DNA from: Reticulitermes speratus
Lineage: Eukaryota; Arthropoda; Insecta; Blattodea; Rhinotermitidae
Assembly: GCA_021186555.1 (NCBI GenBank)
Contig: JAJKFL010000427.1
Coordinates: 15,482,005 to 15,546,004, forward strand
DNA length: 64,000 bases
Reading direction: 5' to 3'
Shown: one piece after another, positions 31,790 to 41,974 of the stretch
Numbering within the stretch: the stretch's first letter is position 1
How the letters are laid out: each line of letters begins with the position of its first letter
The notes under the pieces: generated by a model
What the model was told of the DNA's origin: nothing
Databases searched by the model: none
What the model saw: the letters and a program-made list of their open reading frames with translations, nothing else
Made by a program: the position numbers and the translations under genes

Positions 31790-32265
31790 AGCAAACGGCG
31801 AGTCGGTACATAAATTCCACTTTGAACTTAATGCGTATTATGCAACCCTTCTAAAACTAGCTTAAAAACTTCCGCCCAAATGCAGCTCTTCCAACGTTAT
31901 CAAATTTTCCTCATAATACAGCCTTCCAAACAAAACATTTCAGCCCAAATGCTCACAGTCTGTCCTCTCTCACATACCCAAACAGTCCACAAATCTTCAA
32001 CCCTTGTAGCTGAAGGCGGTAGCCGCCTTCCTTTGTAACGTCGGCTGTCAATAACTCTGGCACTCAGCCTAACAACCTAGGAAGATATGAATCCTCGCAT
32101 TAACGCTGTGATAAACTCAAACTCGTACAGCCCACTTCCCATAACGTTACCTTATTCACTTAACCTTGCCTCCTTTCTACCTTTACCAGAAGGACGAGTG
32201 GGCACTGCCTGGAAACTTTCGAGCAGTCCTTGTTAGCACCCATCACCCCACACCACTCTGTCTTA
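31790..32265 (+). repeat. Dispersed repeat P
   Basis: Aligns with 39270-39640 in block order: TTATGCAACCCTTCTAAAAC, TTCCGCCCAAATGCAGCTCT, TCCAACGTTATCAAA, AACAGTCCACA, then TTTCTACCTTTACCAGAAGG, ACGAGTGGGCACTGCCTGG and TTTCGAGCAGT. The first half is itself repetitive (recurring GCAGC-CTTCCAA words). Unclassified and non-coding. Confidence 0.6.
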
Positions 32266-32479
32266 GCTAATTTTCAAAACTAAACTTTTACAGACGATAT
32301 GGATGTCAGTGTAATAATCATAGGACCGCTGAACGCACTGATGCATATGACATAACCCATACGTCAGACATATGCAGGCTACATATAACTCAGAAATCGG
32401 CGACATTATTTGTATTTATAAATACGTTAAAATAATACGCCTAAAATTATTACAAACATATTTACTGATACAGATACGA

Positions 32480-32587
32480 GATTACTACGGCGGTATCGAG
32501 GCTACGATTTTACAGACGCCACGCCGTGTACTGTGGTATATGGATAAGAAAGTCTCGGAGAAATCTGATGTCCCATCTTCAAGTATA

Positions 32588-32588
<1 letters not shown>
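32480..32588 (-). repeat. G-prime element fragment
   Basis: ACGCCACGCCGTGTACTGTG, GTATATGGATAAGAAAGTCT, CGGAGAAATCTGATG and TCCCATCTTCAAG follow the G-prime minus-strand order, with the GTTTCGG block damaged. Confidence 0.45.

Positions 32589-32589
<1 letters not shown>

Positions 32590-32625
<36 letters not shown>
32590..32625. repeat. (AT)n microsatellite
   Basis: About 18 AT units, immediately after a G-prime fragment. Confidence 0.95.
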
Positions 32626-32628
<3 letters not shown>

Positions 32629-33420
32629 GCATTTCGTCATATTTCATAATGTGCATAACCGTCGTATTTTTTACATATATACATGTACGCATCTCATGGC
32701 GTCTTCACTGAGTCTGAGTGAAGCAGGACAATTCCTCCAGACTTACACACTATAAATGATCCTATCTAAAGCAACCATCGCAGTAAGACTATATACTGTA
32801 CTGCTTGTCGTCTTACAGGTGAGGCACATATCATTGGGTATTTCAAGAACTATAGCAGGATTACATCCACAAAGTTCCAGTAATTTTGCACGACAACCTT
32901 CAGCGCGAGTCTCACAAACCTAACGTCCTCCTTCCTCAGTCACATGACTGCATCTACTACGTAAGCAGACCAATACTGGCACCTCCACCGCTATGACTGC
33001 AGAAACACACTGATCTACGCGCACACGACTTCGCGCAATCTCACGACTTGTAACATCAACCTAGGCTCGCGAACGTTACCTGCGCTTGAAGTTGGAGACG
33101 TCGTGGAATTATTCCTGCTATACATGGCATTCTATGAAAACTGTGAAAGATATGTGCAATTTTTTTCGGCGTCAACAACACAGACACTGAATAACACTAT
33201 CATTGCCTGTACTAACACAAAGCGCACTGATTACACCTTCAATACGTCACAGATGATTCGGCGTGGCATTCAACGTTATTTTTATTAGTTGCTGATTCAT
33301 TAGGAGGTATGACGCCAATCACTGCAATGCAGAACAGTAACATAAAAACCAATGCTAAACAATAATCAAGTATTTTTCTTTTATTAGTTTTAACTATTGT
33401 TATCAAATCCATTCTTTCCC

Positions 33421-33422
<2 letters not shown>
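32626..33422. other. Unassigned sequence
   Basis: 32890-33110 is richer in G and C than its surroundings and has a minus-strand donor-like GCGCAGGTAACG (33074-33085), but no acceptor or sustained frame supports an exon. Confidence 0.3.

Positions 33423-33478
<56 letters not shown>
33423..33478. repeat. (CA)n microsatellite
   Basis: About 27 CA units. The cysteine-valine run in the minus-strand frame at 33239-33523 comes from it. Confidence 0.95.
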
Positions 33479-33481
<3 letters not shown>

Positions 33482-33539
33482 GTTATGGCATAGAGGTGCA
33501 ACATCTCTGAGATAAATCTCCAAAATCTTTGCTGAGAAA

Positions 33540-33775
33540 ATAACTGTCGCTCAGCTAGCCTAGAAATATCGCGTCTTTTATGGAACCAGAGATTTCATTG
33601 CAGAGTTGGCAAGAGCCTGCTAATGGATCCTATCGTAAGCAGGTGAATCCAGCCCATACCCTCATACTCTATTACTTCGAGATATATTTTAACATTATCC
33701 TCCCACCTACGTCTAGATCTTGCAGGTATTTTGGAATTCTTGAGAATTTTTCGTCTCTCGCTGGTGCGATCGCTT
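33540..33775 (-). mobile_element. LINE-A 3-prime end, diverged
   Basis: GCTCAGCTAGCCTAGAAATA, CGCGTCTTTTATGGAACCAG, AGAGTTGGCAAGAGCCTGC, ATTTTAACATTATCCTCCCA and CCTACGTCTAGATCTTGCAG are reverse-complement LINE-A from the untranslated end to the GRPRRRW region. Confidence 0.7.
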
Positions 33776-33939
33776 AAACTGAGAGTGTCAGTCTCACTTT
33801 AATTCATTATGCTCATTCAGTTATTTTCTACAACATTTCATTTACTGCATCTTGATATAGCATTACATCACGTTGTAGCCCATTTTGTTATTTCCATTAA
33901 GCTGTAGCCCATTGTGTTAATTCCAGTATGTCCTAGTGT

Positions 33940-34175
33940 ATTCTAAATGGCTAAGGGATGGACATCCGAGGAATGGGAGTTCGATTCTCCGCAAGGGGCA
34001 GGAATCAGACCGACTCTGGAGACCACCTAACCTGGTTATGCAATGGGTACCAAGATTTTTCCCCGGGTGTAAAGCGACCGGCCCGTGAAGCTAAAACTCA
34101 CCTCCTGTCGTACCGCATTTGAGACCTTTTACCCTCTCTGTTGTAATTAGTTCATTCCATTCCAGTCTAGTCTAT
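33940..34175 (+). mobile_element. SINE C relative, diverged
   Basis: GGGAGTTCGATTCTCCGC (B box) at 33977, ACCAAGATTTTTCCCCGG, GTGTAAAGCGACCGGCCCGT and CACCTCCTGTCGTACCGC follow the SINE C order. The A-box region is weak. Confidence 0.55.
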
Positions 34176-34206
34176 GCTTTCATCTCTTTTAACATATTCA
34201 TTTATT

Positions 34207-34496
34207 AAGATTTAGTAATTGCCGATCCCAGTGGCCGTGCGGTCTAAGGCGTGGGTCTGCGGCCGCTCGCTTACTAGGATTGTGGGTTCGAATCCCACCG
34301 GGGACATGGATGTCTGTCTCTTGTGAGTGTTGTGTGTTGTCAGGTAGAGGTCTCTGCGACGGGCTGGTCACTCGTCCAGCGGAGTCCTACCGACTGTGGT
34401 GTGTCTAACGTGTGTGATCGTGAAACCTCGACGAAACGAGGAGGCCCAGGCCCATATAAGGCCGTCGAGCCATAGAAAAAAAAAGATTTAGTAATT
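34207..34496 (+). mobile_element. SINE A, full length, perfect 14-bp TSD
   Basis: AAGATTTAGTAATT at 34207-34220 and 34483-34496 is a perfect 14-bp TSD around the SINE (34221-34482). Head: CAGTGGCCGTGCGGTCTAAG (A box) and GTGGGTTCGAATCCCACC (B box). Body: GGATGTCTGTCTCTTGTGAG, GGTAGAGGTCTCTGCGACGG, GACTGTGGTGTGTCTAAC. 3-prime end: GAGGCCCAGGCCCATATAAG, GCCGTCGAGCCATAG and poly(A). One of the youngest insertions here and the best SINE A reference. Confidence 0.95.
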
Positions 34497-35344
34497 TCTT
34501 TCCCTTTTCCTCTACCCTGACTCCCCCATTAACCTGCTCAGGTAACATCTACCGGCTCCTCTGTCCATGCCACGCCTATTCCCTGTAGGTCTGTTCAATC
34601 CGTTCAGTGCTTAGTCTGTTCCAGTCTGTTCCCACACATCGCTGTATATCAACTGGTACGATACTGATACGTACAAGAAGAAAGAGCAATAAAACTTGGC
34701 CCATATACATTTCAGGAAAAAAGTACCATGAGTTATGTTAAGGCTTTAATGAAGACGTTACATAAATGTTGAGCCCGAAGAAAGATTCTGTTTCACTGAA
34801 TTTCCTGTAGAGATTATTATACTATTTACCATACAGCTGTAAAGACTATTAACTGGGTAAGATCATGCGCAGGGTACATCTCTCATCCTCGGAACGTAGC
34901 TACAAAGCGTAGAATTACCCCGTCTTTCCAGCTACAATGTGAGAATTCGAGATACAAGTACAAAGTTTATTATACTCCAGTAGAGTTCCAATAACACTCC
35001 TTCCGGTTTGACGTCTTTATTTTCGCTCTGAATTGCACTTCCACCTTAATTTAACCCGTATCGGCTAAACCCCACACTCATGGCTCCGTGACCTGTCCAA
35101 GTAGGCGGAAAATATACGTACCTCCCGCTTCAGTTGTCCTACATTACAGTAGGTTCGTGGGAAGAAGTGTGTCCTATACATAGCACTACTAACCTCAAAT
35201 CTACTTCTACAGAAATAACGTGATCATTAAAGTTAATTTAACTTCGTCACATGGTTCTTTAATGCATCAAGGAAAAGCCATTCAGTGACTGATAGGTCTA
35301 TAGCACTCAAATTACAATCAGAATATAATAAAATTCGTAAAGGT
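34497..35344. other. Unassigned sequence
   Basis: No confident feature. The minus strand over 34930-35235 is open for long stretches with only two stops in one frame, including the peptide NVGQLKREVRIFSAYLDRSR (around 35100). I know no match for it and do not call a gene. Confidence 0.3.
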
Positions 35345-35379
35345 TACTGTCGTTTTAGACGTGACGCCGTATAGAGTTC
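35345..35379 (-). repeat. G-prime fragment interrupted by SINE D
   Basis: GTTTTAGACGTGACGCCGTA matches the outer arm end of G-prime elements (GTGACGCCGTGTAGTCTGG). It stops where SINE D begins. Confidence 0.4.
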
Positions 35380-35685
35380 GGCACGGGATGGGGCAGTAGG
35401 TTGAGGCACTGCGCTACAAGCCGGAAGGTCGCGGGTTCGATTCCTGATGGTGTAATTGGAATTTTTCATTGACATAATCCTTCCGGCCGCACTATGGTCC
35501 TGGGGTCACTCAGCTTCTAACAGAAATGAGTACCAGGAATATTTCCTGGGGGTAAATGTGGCCGGTGCGTAGGGCTGACAACCTTACCACCTTCATGTGC
35601 CGATTGTCCAGAAATCTGGGAGCCTCAACCTCCTGGAACCCTAAGGGCCTGTCCAGGCCTGTAATGGGATTGCTTTACCTTTTAT
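35380..35685 (+). mobile_element. SINE D, full length
   Basis: Head: GGGGCAGTAGGTTGAGGCAC (A-box region) and CGCGGGTTCGATTCCTGATG (B box GGTTCGATTCC). Body: TCATTGACATAATCCTTCCG, AGAAATGAGTACCAGGAATA, GTGCGTAGGGCTGACAACCT. End: CAACCTCCTGGAACCCTAAG and TGCTTTACCTTTT. Three other copies are at 37336 (minus), 50108 (minus) and 59024 (plus). Confidence 0.9.
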
Positions 35686-35794
35686 GGGTTTCGTCCATCT
35701 TCGTATGTCAAAAGTAAACACACAGAGAGTATTGGTCTTCGTCCATATGCCAAAACAGTCAGTGGAGGTAAAAGGTAAAGTTATCCCTATTCTT

Positions 35795-35935
35795 GCCATG
35801 ACAGCATGCAGGGGAGTGAATGCATAGCTCCACTCATTCTTAACCTTAGCACTATACGGAGGTGGGTGGTTAACATCACGCCCCGGCCACTATACCCCGG
35901 TATCCAATCAATAGGAAGCCGAGGGGAGAAATATT
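35795..35935 (-). mobile_element. SINE C, 3-prime half
   Basis: CTTAACCTTAGCACTATACG, GAGGTGGGTGGTTAACATCA and CGCCCCGGCCACTATACCCC are reverse-complement SINE C. The head side is degraded after about 35935. Confidence 0.65.
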
Positions 35936-36229
35936 ACGCTGATGTGAAGACTGCCAGGCAGTGCCCTCGCGTCCTTCTGGTAAATGTGGGCAAGGGACGA
36001 TGTGAAGTGAAAAAGGTAATTGGAGTGTTTGAGTATGCAGCAGAAGAAATGAGTTGAATCTGTTTGCACTTTGGAATAATGGAACTTTGACAAAGTTGGA
36101 AGGGCTGCATTAAAAGAATGCAGTGGTCATTAAATCAGTATTTGATCTAGAACCGAGGAAGACCAAGAAACCCCTTGATCGAGTTGGCCGGTTTCAGAAT
36201 TTCCCGTTGCATTCTGACTTCTTGCCAGC

Positions 36230-36450
36230 ATTCCGGAGACTTAAATTTCTACCTCAAGAAAGGCACAGTCAGTGCTTATTAGATACATTAACCCGTTAAG
36301 GCAGTTTAGGGAAATAATCGCTATGTTTTGTCACAACCCAGCGAAACACATACATGCACTGTGGGAATAAATTGCAGGGTGTTTTAATATTAGGGAAGGT
36401 GGTGTATATATTTACCCCTGGGATTTGGACGGTTAACTTAAACTTATGCC
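36230..36450 (+). repeat. Dispersed repeat F
   Basis: TTCTACCTCAAGAAAGGCAC, AGTCAGTGCTTATTAGATAC, GGCAGTTTAGGGAAATAATC, GCTATGTTTTGTCAC, CAGGGTGTTTTAATATTAGG, GAAGGTGGTGTATATATTTA and GGACGGTTAACTTAAAC follow the F consensus over its whole length. Confidence 0.65.
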
Positions 36451-36875
36451 AATTTTTTTGTCCGTGTTTAATTCCATATGTATAAACAACATATTAAAAA
36501 ACAAAGGAAACATGGCTGTCAGAAATAAAGAGCAGAACAAATAGAAGTTACACGATAGCACAAGCATCAGACACGAATTGTGGGCAGCGTAAAAACAAAG
36601 CATATGTTCATCCTGTAACTATAATTTAATTATAATTAGCTTTAATTATTTCACGGTTAAATAAGTGGAACTGCATTACTTCGCAAACCAAAGCAAGTAA
36701 TTAACGCGGATAAAGAGGGAGTAGCGACATATGGCAAAAGTAAGCTGAGACAGGCTACGAACTAACTGCTGTGTGTGCTGTTTGTACGTTGGAATACAAT
36801 ATGGAGCTGCATCACGCCAACTGTGAACCATCGCACTTGAAAGTTCAAGAAACAATGAGTGTTGCATACAGGATA
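36451..36875. other. Unassigned sequence
   Basis: Nothing recognised. Confidence 0.3.
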
Positions 36876-37155
36876 ATAATTCTGTTATTTTTTTTTTGTG
36901 AAGGGCCCCGCAGCAGATGCTACGGAGGCATCACAGCCCCTTGGCTTATTGTGCAACCCTGTGATGAAGATGATCAGTTTTTCCCCGTTTACCGTGTAAT
37001 GGAGCACTGGTGGAATGAAACTGACAGGAAAAACCTGTCCCAGTGCCATTTAGTCCATCACAAATTCCACATGGACTGACCCGGGATCGAACCCGGACCT
37101 CCGCGGTGAGCGGCCGGCGACTAACCGCCTGAGCCATGGCACGACCATGATTCTG
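36876..37155 (-). mobile_element. SINE B, full length
   Basis: The SINE spans about 36887-37146. Minus-strand head: GTCGTGCCATGGCTCAGGCG and CCGGGTTCGATCCCGGGTCA (perfect B box). The T run at 36887-36897 is its poly(A). ATAATTCTG at 36876 and ATGATTCTG at 37147 may be a short TSD. The MAQAVSRR-type frame on the minus strand is read from this SINE and is not a protein gene. Confidence 0.9.
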
Positions 37156-37254
37156 GTTTGTTATACTTTTCGTTTAAAGTTAAATAAAGTTCAAAGAATG
37201 GTATCACGAAAACGGAACTGCTTTCAGGCTACATGTTTCATTCATTAACTGTTT

Positions 37255-37335
37255 AAAGCTCGGTGGTGATGATATGTGCCACATGGTCTAACACTAACAA
37301 ACTCTGCATTTTGTCCACATTAGTGTATTTATGTG
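37255..37335 (-). repeat. Dispersed repeat F, left part, split by SINE D
   Basis: TAAAGCTCGGTGGTGATGAT, ACTCTGCATTTTGTCCACAT and TAGTGTATTTATGTG match reverse-complement F. The rest follows SINE D at 37631-37720 (CTCATAGTAAAT, ACTTCCCTAAAGAGCGTTAA, TTGATTGGTATT). Confidence 0.5.
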
Positions 37336-37630
37336 TAAAGGTACAGCTATCCCTGTACAGGCCTGGACAGGCCCTTAGGGTTCCAGGAGGTCGAGGTTTC
37401 CAGATTTCAAGACAATCGGCACATGAAGGTGGTAAGGTTGTCAGCCCTACGCACCGGCCACCTTTACCCCCCCCCCCCCCCCCACGAAATATTCCTGGTA
37501 CTCATATCTGTTAGAAACTGAGTGACCGCAGGACCATAGTGCGGCCGGAAGGATTATGTCAATGAAAAATTCCAATGACACCATCAGGAATTGAAACCGC
37601 GACCTTCCGGCATGTAGCGCAGTGCCTCTT
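37336..37630 (-). mobile_element. SINE D, full length, with expanded C run
   Basis: Reverse-complement SINE D: ACAGGCCTGGACAGGCCCTT, GGCACATGAAGGTGGTAAGG, CCGCGACCTTCCGGCATGTA at the head end. Where other copies have CCCCCAGGAAATATT, this copy has an uninterrupted C run at about 37467-37483, a slipped homopolymer inside the SINE. It lies within an F copy. Confidence 0.9.
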
Positions 37631-37720
37631 CTTTATGATTCTCATAGTAAATATATATTACTTCCCTAAAGAGCGTTAATTGATTGGTATTTGTTAAGAG
37701 ATATTTATTGTGAATCTACA

Positions 37721-38079
37721 AGCTCCCTATGTTACTAGCTTAATTTTTGTTCCCACATCAGGCCGCATTATGGAGAGCAAGTTGATATAACATCGCAAAA
37801 TAATTACGTTCATATATCTGAGTTCTTACATAAAAACAATACGATCATCATTAAGTCTGCGATATTTTTTTTTAAAACATTTTTTCTTTATTTCCTTGTA
37901 AATACACATTTCTATACACACATGTTTGGAGGATTAAACAATTGTTCCATTTACCAACTGCTTATGTGGGCTAGGTATCGGAACTTCCTTCCGAACCTAT
38001 ATGTACAATGTTAGAAAAACACATACTCTTTGTTATTGTAGTGAAAAAAAGTCTGCGATATTTGGACTACAGCAGTGGT
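37721..38079. other. Unassigned sequence
   Basis: Nothing recognised. Confidence 0.3.
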
Positions 38080-38215
38080 GCTGAGAATTCAGGTTTTTTT
38101 ATGTTACGTTATGTCATTAGGTAAATGGTTCTCGACGTTTCGAATAATCGTAGTGCCTTGACCTTTACGGTTTAAGCAGTCTACTTGGACTGTTTGACAT
38201 TTGAAGGTGAATGCA
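38080..38215 (-). repeat. G-type element
   Basis: TTATGTTACGTTATGTCATT, GGTTCTCGACGTTTCGAATA, AGTGCCTTGACCTTTACGG, then GTTTGACATTTGAAGGTGA. The outer GACGTTTCG block and the TTGACC spacer identify the G family. The opposing arm is short and decayed. Confidence 0.6.
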
Positions 38216-38310
38216 TTACAGCGTCGTTAAATAAAACACTTGTCTTATTTCTATTATACATACTACAATTTTGTATTTATTCCTACATTGTTGTTGTTTT
38301 TGTTGTCATC

Positions 38311-38349
38311 GTAGTAGTAGTAGTAGTATTGGTAGTAGTAGTAGTAGTA
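38311..38349. repeat. (GTA)n microsatellite
   Basis: About 13 GTA units with one ATT-GG interruption. A GTT-rich lead-in starts at 38287. Confidence 0.9.
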
Positions 38350-38799
38350 TCGTACTTTGAACAGATCTGTGTGTTTTGTCTTTTTGAATTGCTTTATTCC
38401 TGTTCATTGCTATTTCAAAGTTTATAACTAACACACATTTAGTATTGTATCTAGTATTGCGATACAGTATTAGTTACGATTTAAATTACCTGCTGACGTC
38501 TGCTGACTGAATACTGCATGAATGCACTTAGTTGATGGAGACTTATGGTAGACTGCCGACCTTGGCGAGCAGTTACTGCGTTGCTTGTACAGGATTCAAG
38601 GTCACGTGACTTTGATGAGTTTGGATAGGTATGATACTATGTTAAAGTCAAATAGGTTACTCAATCCTTCTGTTCTGTGCTTCTGTTTTCTGTTCAAGTA
38701 TCGAAATCCAAATGTATTTATGTGAACGTACTTATTTTCGGCAACAATTACTTTACATTTTCTGGCGTGGTTTAATCTTCCTTTATCATTAAACCTTTT
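38350..38799. other. Unassigned sequence
   Basis: Nothing recognised. Confidence 0.3.
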
Positions 38800-38950
38800 A
38801 AAGCTCATTGGTTACTATATGTACCATCAAGTTTAACAATCAAAAATTTTATGGATCTCAGGACAAACAGTGATTATTTCCCTCCATAGTATTAACTGAC
38901 TGGTTCTTATAACCGAGATGGAGTGTGTTTACAGTACGGTACGAAATGAA
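38800..38950 (-). repeat. Dispersed repeat F
   Basis: TGTACCATCAAG, AAACAGTGATTATTTCCCTC, GTATTAACTGACTGGTTCTT and TGGAGTGTGTTTACAGTACG follow reverse-complement F. Confidence 0.5.
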
Positions 38951-39269
38951 TCTTTAAATATGCTTCAGGTTAATCTTGGTCTTTAAAGTTTGCAACAGAT
39001 CCTTAAATATATATGGAATAATACCTCAATACTTCTGAGTTATTTAAACAGTTTCTTACTCATCCAACTGAACACTGAAAATCTTTGTAAAACAAATCTG
39101 TATGTTCTTACAAATAAAACAACTGCATGTACGTGACGGACTGCCATTAGTGTTCGTGTATTTAGACGCAGGATTGCTGGCTAGAAGTCACTGTGCATCT
39201 GCAAGGTCCTACGACCGGCCAATTCGTCCAAGGTTATCCGTGATTTTACTCTGTCCTACATCAAATTCT
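38951..39269. other. Unassigned sequence
   Basis: No feature beyond the start of a long frame (39102-39656) that runs into repeat P. Confidence 0.3.
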
Positions 39270-39640
39270 GAGTTTGTACTCAAAATTCAAGCTGTACTGA
39301 ATGTTTCTCATGCAGCCCTCACCAAAATTAAACTAAAATTTTTCGCCAAATCGCAGCCCTCCCAACGCTATCAAAATGTTGTTTTAATGCTGCCCTCCAA
39401 GCACAAAATTCACCCCAAACTCTCAACTTCTTTCCTGTGTTGCAGACTCCCAACAGTCCACTTCCCAACACCTTACCTTGCTACCAGCCTACCTTTACCA
39501 GAAGAACGAGCGGGCACTGCCTGGGAAACTTCAGAGCAGCAAACTTTTCTGACTTCCCCCCTTCCAGGAAAAATAATAAGTATCGTGCCTCTACTGCACC
39601 CCCCTCCCGTCTTTTATCCTCACTGTCTCTCTTTCTCATC
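39270..39640 (+). repeat. Dispersed repeat P
   Basis: TCTCATGCAGCCCTCACCAA, TTTTTCGCCAAATCGCAGCC, CTCCCAACGCTATCAAAATG, CCCAACAGTCCACTTCCC, CCTACCTTTACCAGAAGAAC, GAGCGGGCACTGCCTGGGAA and ACTTCAGAGCAGC. The same series occurs at 31790-32265. The 184-codon plus-strand frame over it has no known domain. Confidence 0.6.
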
Positions 39641-39670
39641 CTCGGTTCGTCTTTAAAGGGTTCATGGGGC

Positions 39671-39908
39671 CATGATGATGGTCTACGTGATGTCAGGCTT
39701 CCGCCGCGATGTATATGAGCTCTGCGTTCTTCTGGGATATTACGCAGCGTTGTAGTTCTGTACCGACGTTTCGGGACATCTTATAGGTCCCAACTTGAAG
39801 GGTCAAGTAATGCAAGATGGGACGGATACGTTGTCCCGAAACGTCCTGTACAGAACTACCAGTCAACGCAACGTAATATCCCAGAAGCGCAGATCTCATG
39901 ATGATGGT
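39671..39908. mobile_element. G fold-back element with 12-bp TSD
   Basis: CATGATGATGGT at 39671-39682 and 39897-39908 is a perfect 12-bp TSD. The inserted 214 bp (39683-39896) has a left tail (GATGTCAGGCTTCCGCCGCG) and two opposing arms. Left: CTTCTGGGATATTACGCAGC, ACCGACGTTTCGGGACATCT, TATAGGTCCCAACTTGAAGG. Right: CAAGATGGGACGGATACGTT, GTCCCGAAACGTC, CAACGCAACGTAATATCCCA, GAAGCGCAGATCTCATG. Stem GGGAC pairs with GTCCC. The tail is on the left, so the orientation is opposite to that of the element at 26350. Confidence 0.9.
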
Positions 39909-40229
39909 ATGGTTAAGAATGTGTTGTATATTTGGAACCGAAGATATGGTTATTTATTTAATGACGCTGTTAATACTTCAGACTACAACCATAGAACGGT
40001 AGGATAAGTAAAGAAGAATCAATTGAAAAGTAGGTGGGTGGAATCATTCGTGTCCTAACTTCAGGTAGGTCTAATATAACGGAATTTTCCTGCATGGTTG
40101 GATAAAAAAATTCTCATGTTATATTGGTCGTTTTAAGGGCCAAGATTTTAACCCGCGAATATTAACCATCCGATAGCCACAGTTAGATTATATCGGCTAC
40201 TATATTACGCAAGACTTTCTGTACCCTAC
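39909..40229. other. Unassigned sequence
   Basis: Nothing recognised. Confidence 0.3.
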
Positions 40230-40430
40230 TTTACCATTTAAAGTCCAGCGGTAGTTACACATACCACCTGCTGTAACATTAAGAAACTGCATCTTACCAC
40301 AGTATGCTTATTCCTTTATATTATTCTTACAATAAGTAAAGATTAGTTTCCTAAACAATATTTACTACCTGGTATTTATAATAAAGATTGAATGTGTTCT
40401 TTGTAAGGTAGGAGCAGAACTTTGTGTATA
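40230..40430 (-). repeat. Dispersed repeat F
   Basis: TTTAAAGTCCAGCGGTAGTT, CATACCACCTGCTGTAACAT, AAGAAACTGCATCTTACCAC, AGTTTCCTAAACAATATTTA, CTACCTGGTATTTATAATAA and TTCTTTGTAAGGTAGGAGCA follow reverse-complement F over most of its length. Confidence 0.6.
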
Positions 40431-40588
40431 ATTTACAAGGAAGTCAATCCTCAAAAGAATAAACTGACCACTCGGCCGATAAAACTTCTCTTCGTCTATC
40501 AAACAGTCACTATCTTAGGACCTATAATTTTAACATTCCCATTAATGCCATAATCCATAATTTATTAATTCCATCTGACATCGTAAAA

Positions 40589-40638
40589 ATGTTGCACTTA
40601 CAAGAATGTTGCACTTACAAGAATGTTGCACTTACAAA
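40589..40638. repeat. Tandem 17-bp repeat, three copies
   Basis: GTTGCACTTACAAGAAT starts at 40591, 40608 and 40625, an exact 17-bp period. Confidence 0.9.
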
Positions 40639-41076
40639 AACTCAGAAACTACGCAACGACTTATCTGTCAATACAATCTGTTTAGCCAAATTTTACGTCT
40701 AAAGAAGGCCATGAGCACACGAACATTCTTTTGTTTCAGTGCAGCATTTATATGTAACGTGTGAAAATAGTGCAAATTAGTTGGTGAAAAAAATTTACCA
40801 TAAAAGCATAGATGTGCAAAACTCAATATTTTTACATAGTTGACAGTGACATGTAACACAACAACAAACACAAAACGCATTTTTGTATTTCCGCTACAAA
40901 AATGGTTACGCGAAAGCACCACAATATTACGTTATAGGTACAGCACACTGCCCATTTTGTTACTTTGTTATGCTGAATACCAACGAATAATTGTAAATCT
41001 ACAGACAAATATACAATTTCACTGTAGGTATATATCAGTAAGTGCTTATCACGCCACATTGATATTTAAATAGAGC

Positions 41077-41149
41077 ATTAAATGTTGTGAGGCGGCCTAG
41101 GCCCCCAAGGGGCTGTCGAGCCATTGGAAAAAAAAAAATTAAATGTTGT
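41077..41149 (+). mobile_element. SINE A, 49-bp 3-prime stub with 12-bp TSD
   Basis: ATTAAATGTTGT at 41077-41088 and 41138-41149 is a perfect TSD. Between them is only the end of SINE A: GAGGCGGCCTAGGCCCCCAA, GGGGCTGTCGAGCCATTGG and poly(A), identical in style to 56736-56780. The head and body never arrived: this is a strongly 5-prime truncated insertion, not a decayed copy. Confidence 0.92.
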
Positions 41150-41354
41150 AAAAAGCAATATGTCATTAATTATAATTGCCTTTCATAATAATCTTATAAC
41201 AGTAAATTTCCTGAATTTGTACTCTTCATGAACTTTATAAGCGCTATAGTGAGAAGAGAATACATCGTCAGTAATGAACGACTTTTTGTGTATTTAATTA
41301 CGTACATAATGCAACGTTTTAACTATATTATTCTATAAAGAAATGTCACACACA
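41150..41354. other. Unassigned AT-rich sequence
   Basis: Nothing recognised. Confidence 0.3.
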
Positions 41355-41690
41355 ATTCGGGTGTTTAGAACAGGGTGCTTAGGAGAATATACGGAACTAA
41401 GGGTGAGGTAGTAACAAGAGATTGGATAAAACTTCATTACCAAGAGGTTCATACAATTTAATTTTCACTAAATATTATCAGATTATTGAATAAAGTAGGA
41501 AATGATGGGTGAGGTACACAGTACACATGGGGATATTAGATGTTCGTAAAAAATTTTGGCTGGAAAACCTGAAGGGAAGAAGTCACTGGTAAGACTTACA
41601 GGGAAGTATAATATTAAAATTTATTACAACAAAATTATTAACACGAAGAATTTGGTTTTGAGGATGGGGACGAGATTAACGCGAAACACA
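41355..41690 (+). mobile_element. LINE-A, decayed
   Basis: GGGTGTTTAGAACAGGGTGC, TTAGGAGAATATACGGAACT, AAGGGTGAGGTAGTAACAAG, CATTACCAAGAGGTTCATAC, CCTGAAGGGAAGAAGTCACT and TATAATATTAAAATTTATTA correspond to VFENRVLR-x-IFGPKRDEV-x-GEW through PEGKRPLG and the DNIKM region of LINE-A. Many indels. Confidence 0.6.
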
Positions 41691-41974
41691 TAGGGTAAAG
41701 GCTGACCCTTGTACACATGATAAAAATATTCCAGGTACCACTACAGGCGGGGAAACAGCTTAGACTAAAAGAGCGACTAACATATCCTCAATATGAACAA
41801 TGCTCCATGGAATCAGACATGCAGGAAGTTTGCAATAATAACACCACACTACATTTCATACATTTAATTTACCAGGACGGGCTTCAGGGTCATACAACAA
41901 TGATTTGTATCTTAAGGAGGGCTAATTATGGTGGTGTTAAACTTAAGGTTTTCCCTACGTGCCATGAAAGCACA

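Noticed and set aside
31317..31820. 167-codon minus-strand frame
   Set aside because: Alternative frame of the mariner leader and neighbouring repeat F. No domain.
33074..33130. Mini-exon on the minus strand ending GCGCAG-GTAACG
   Set aside because: Only about 35 bp, a weak acceptor and no neighbouring exon.
33239..33523. Cysteine-valine peptide
   Set aside because: It is the translation of the CA microsatellite.
39102..39656. Longest frame in the window (184 codons, plus strand)
   Set aside because: More than half lies in dispersed repeat P, the sequence has no recognisable domain, and the length is explained by a C-rich repeat low in stop codons.
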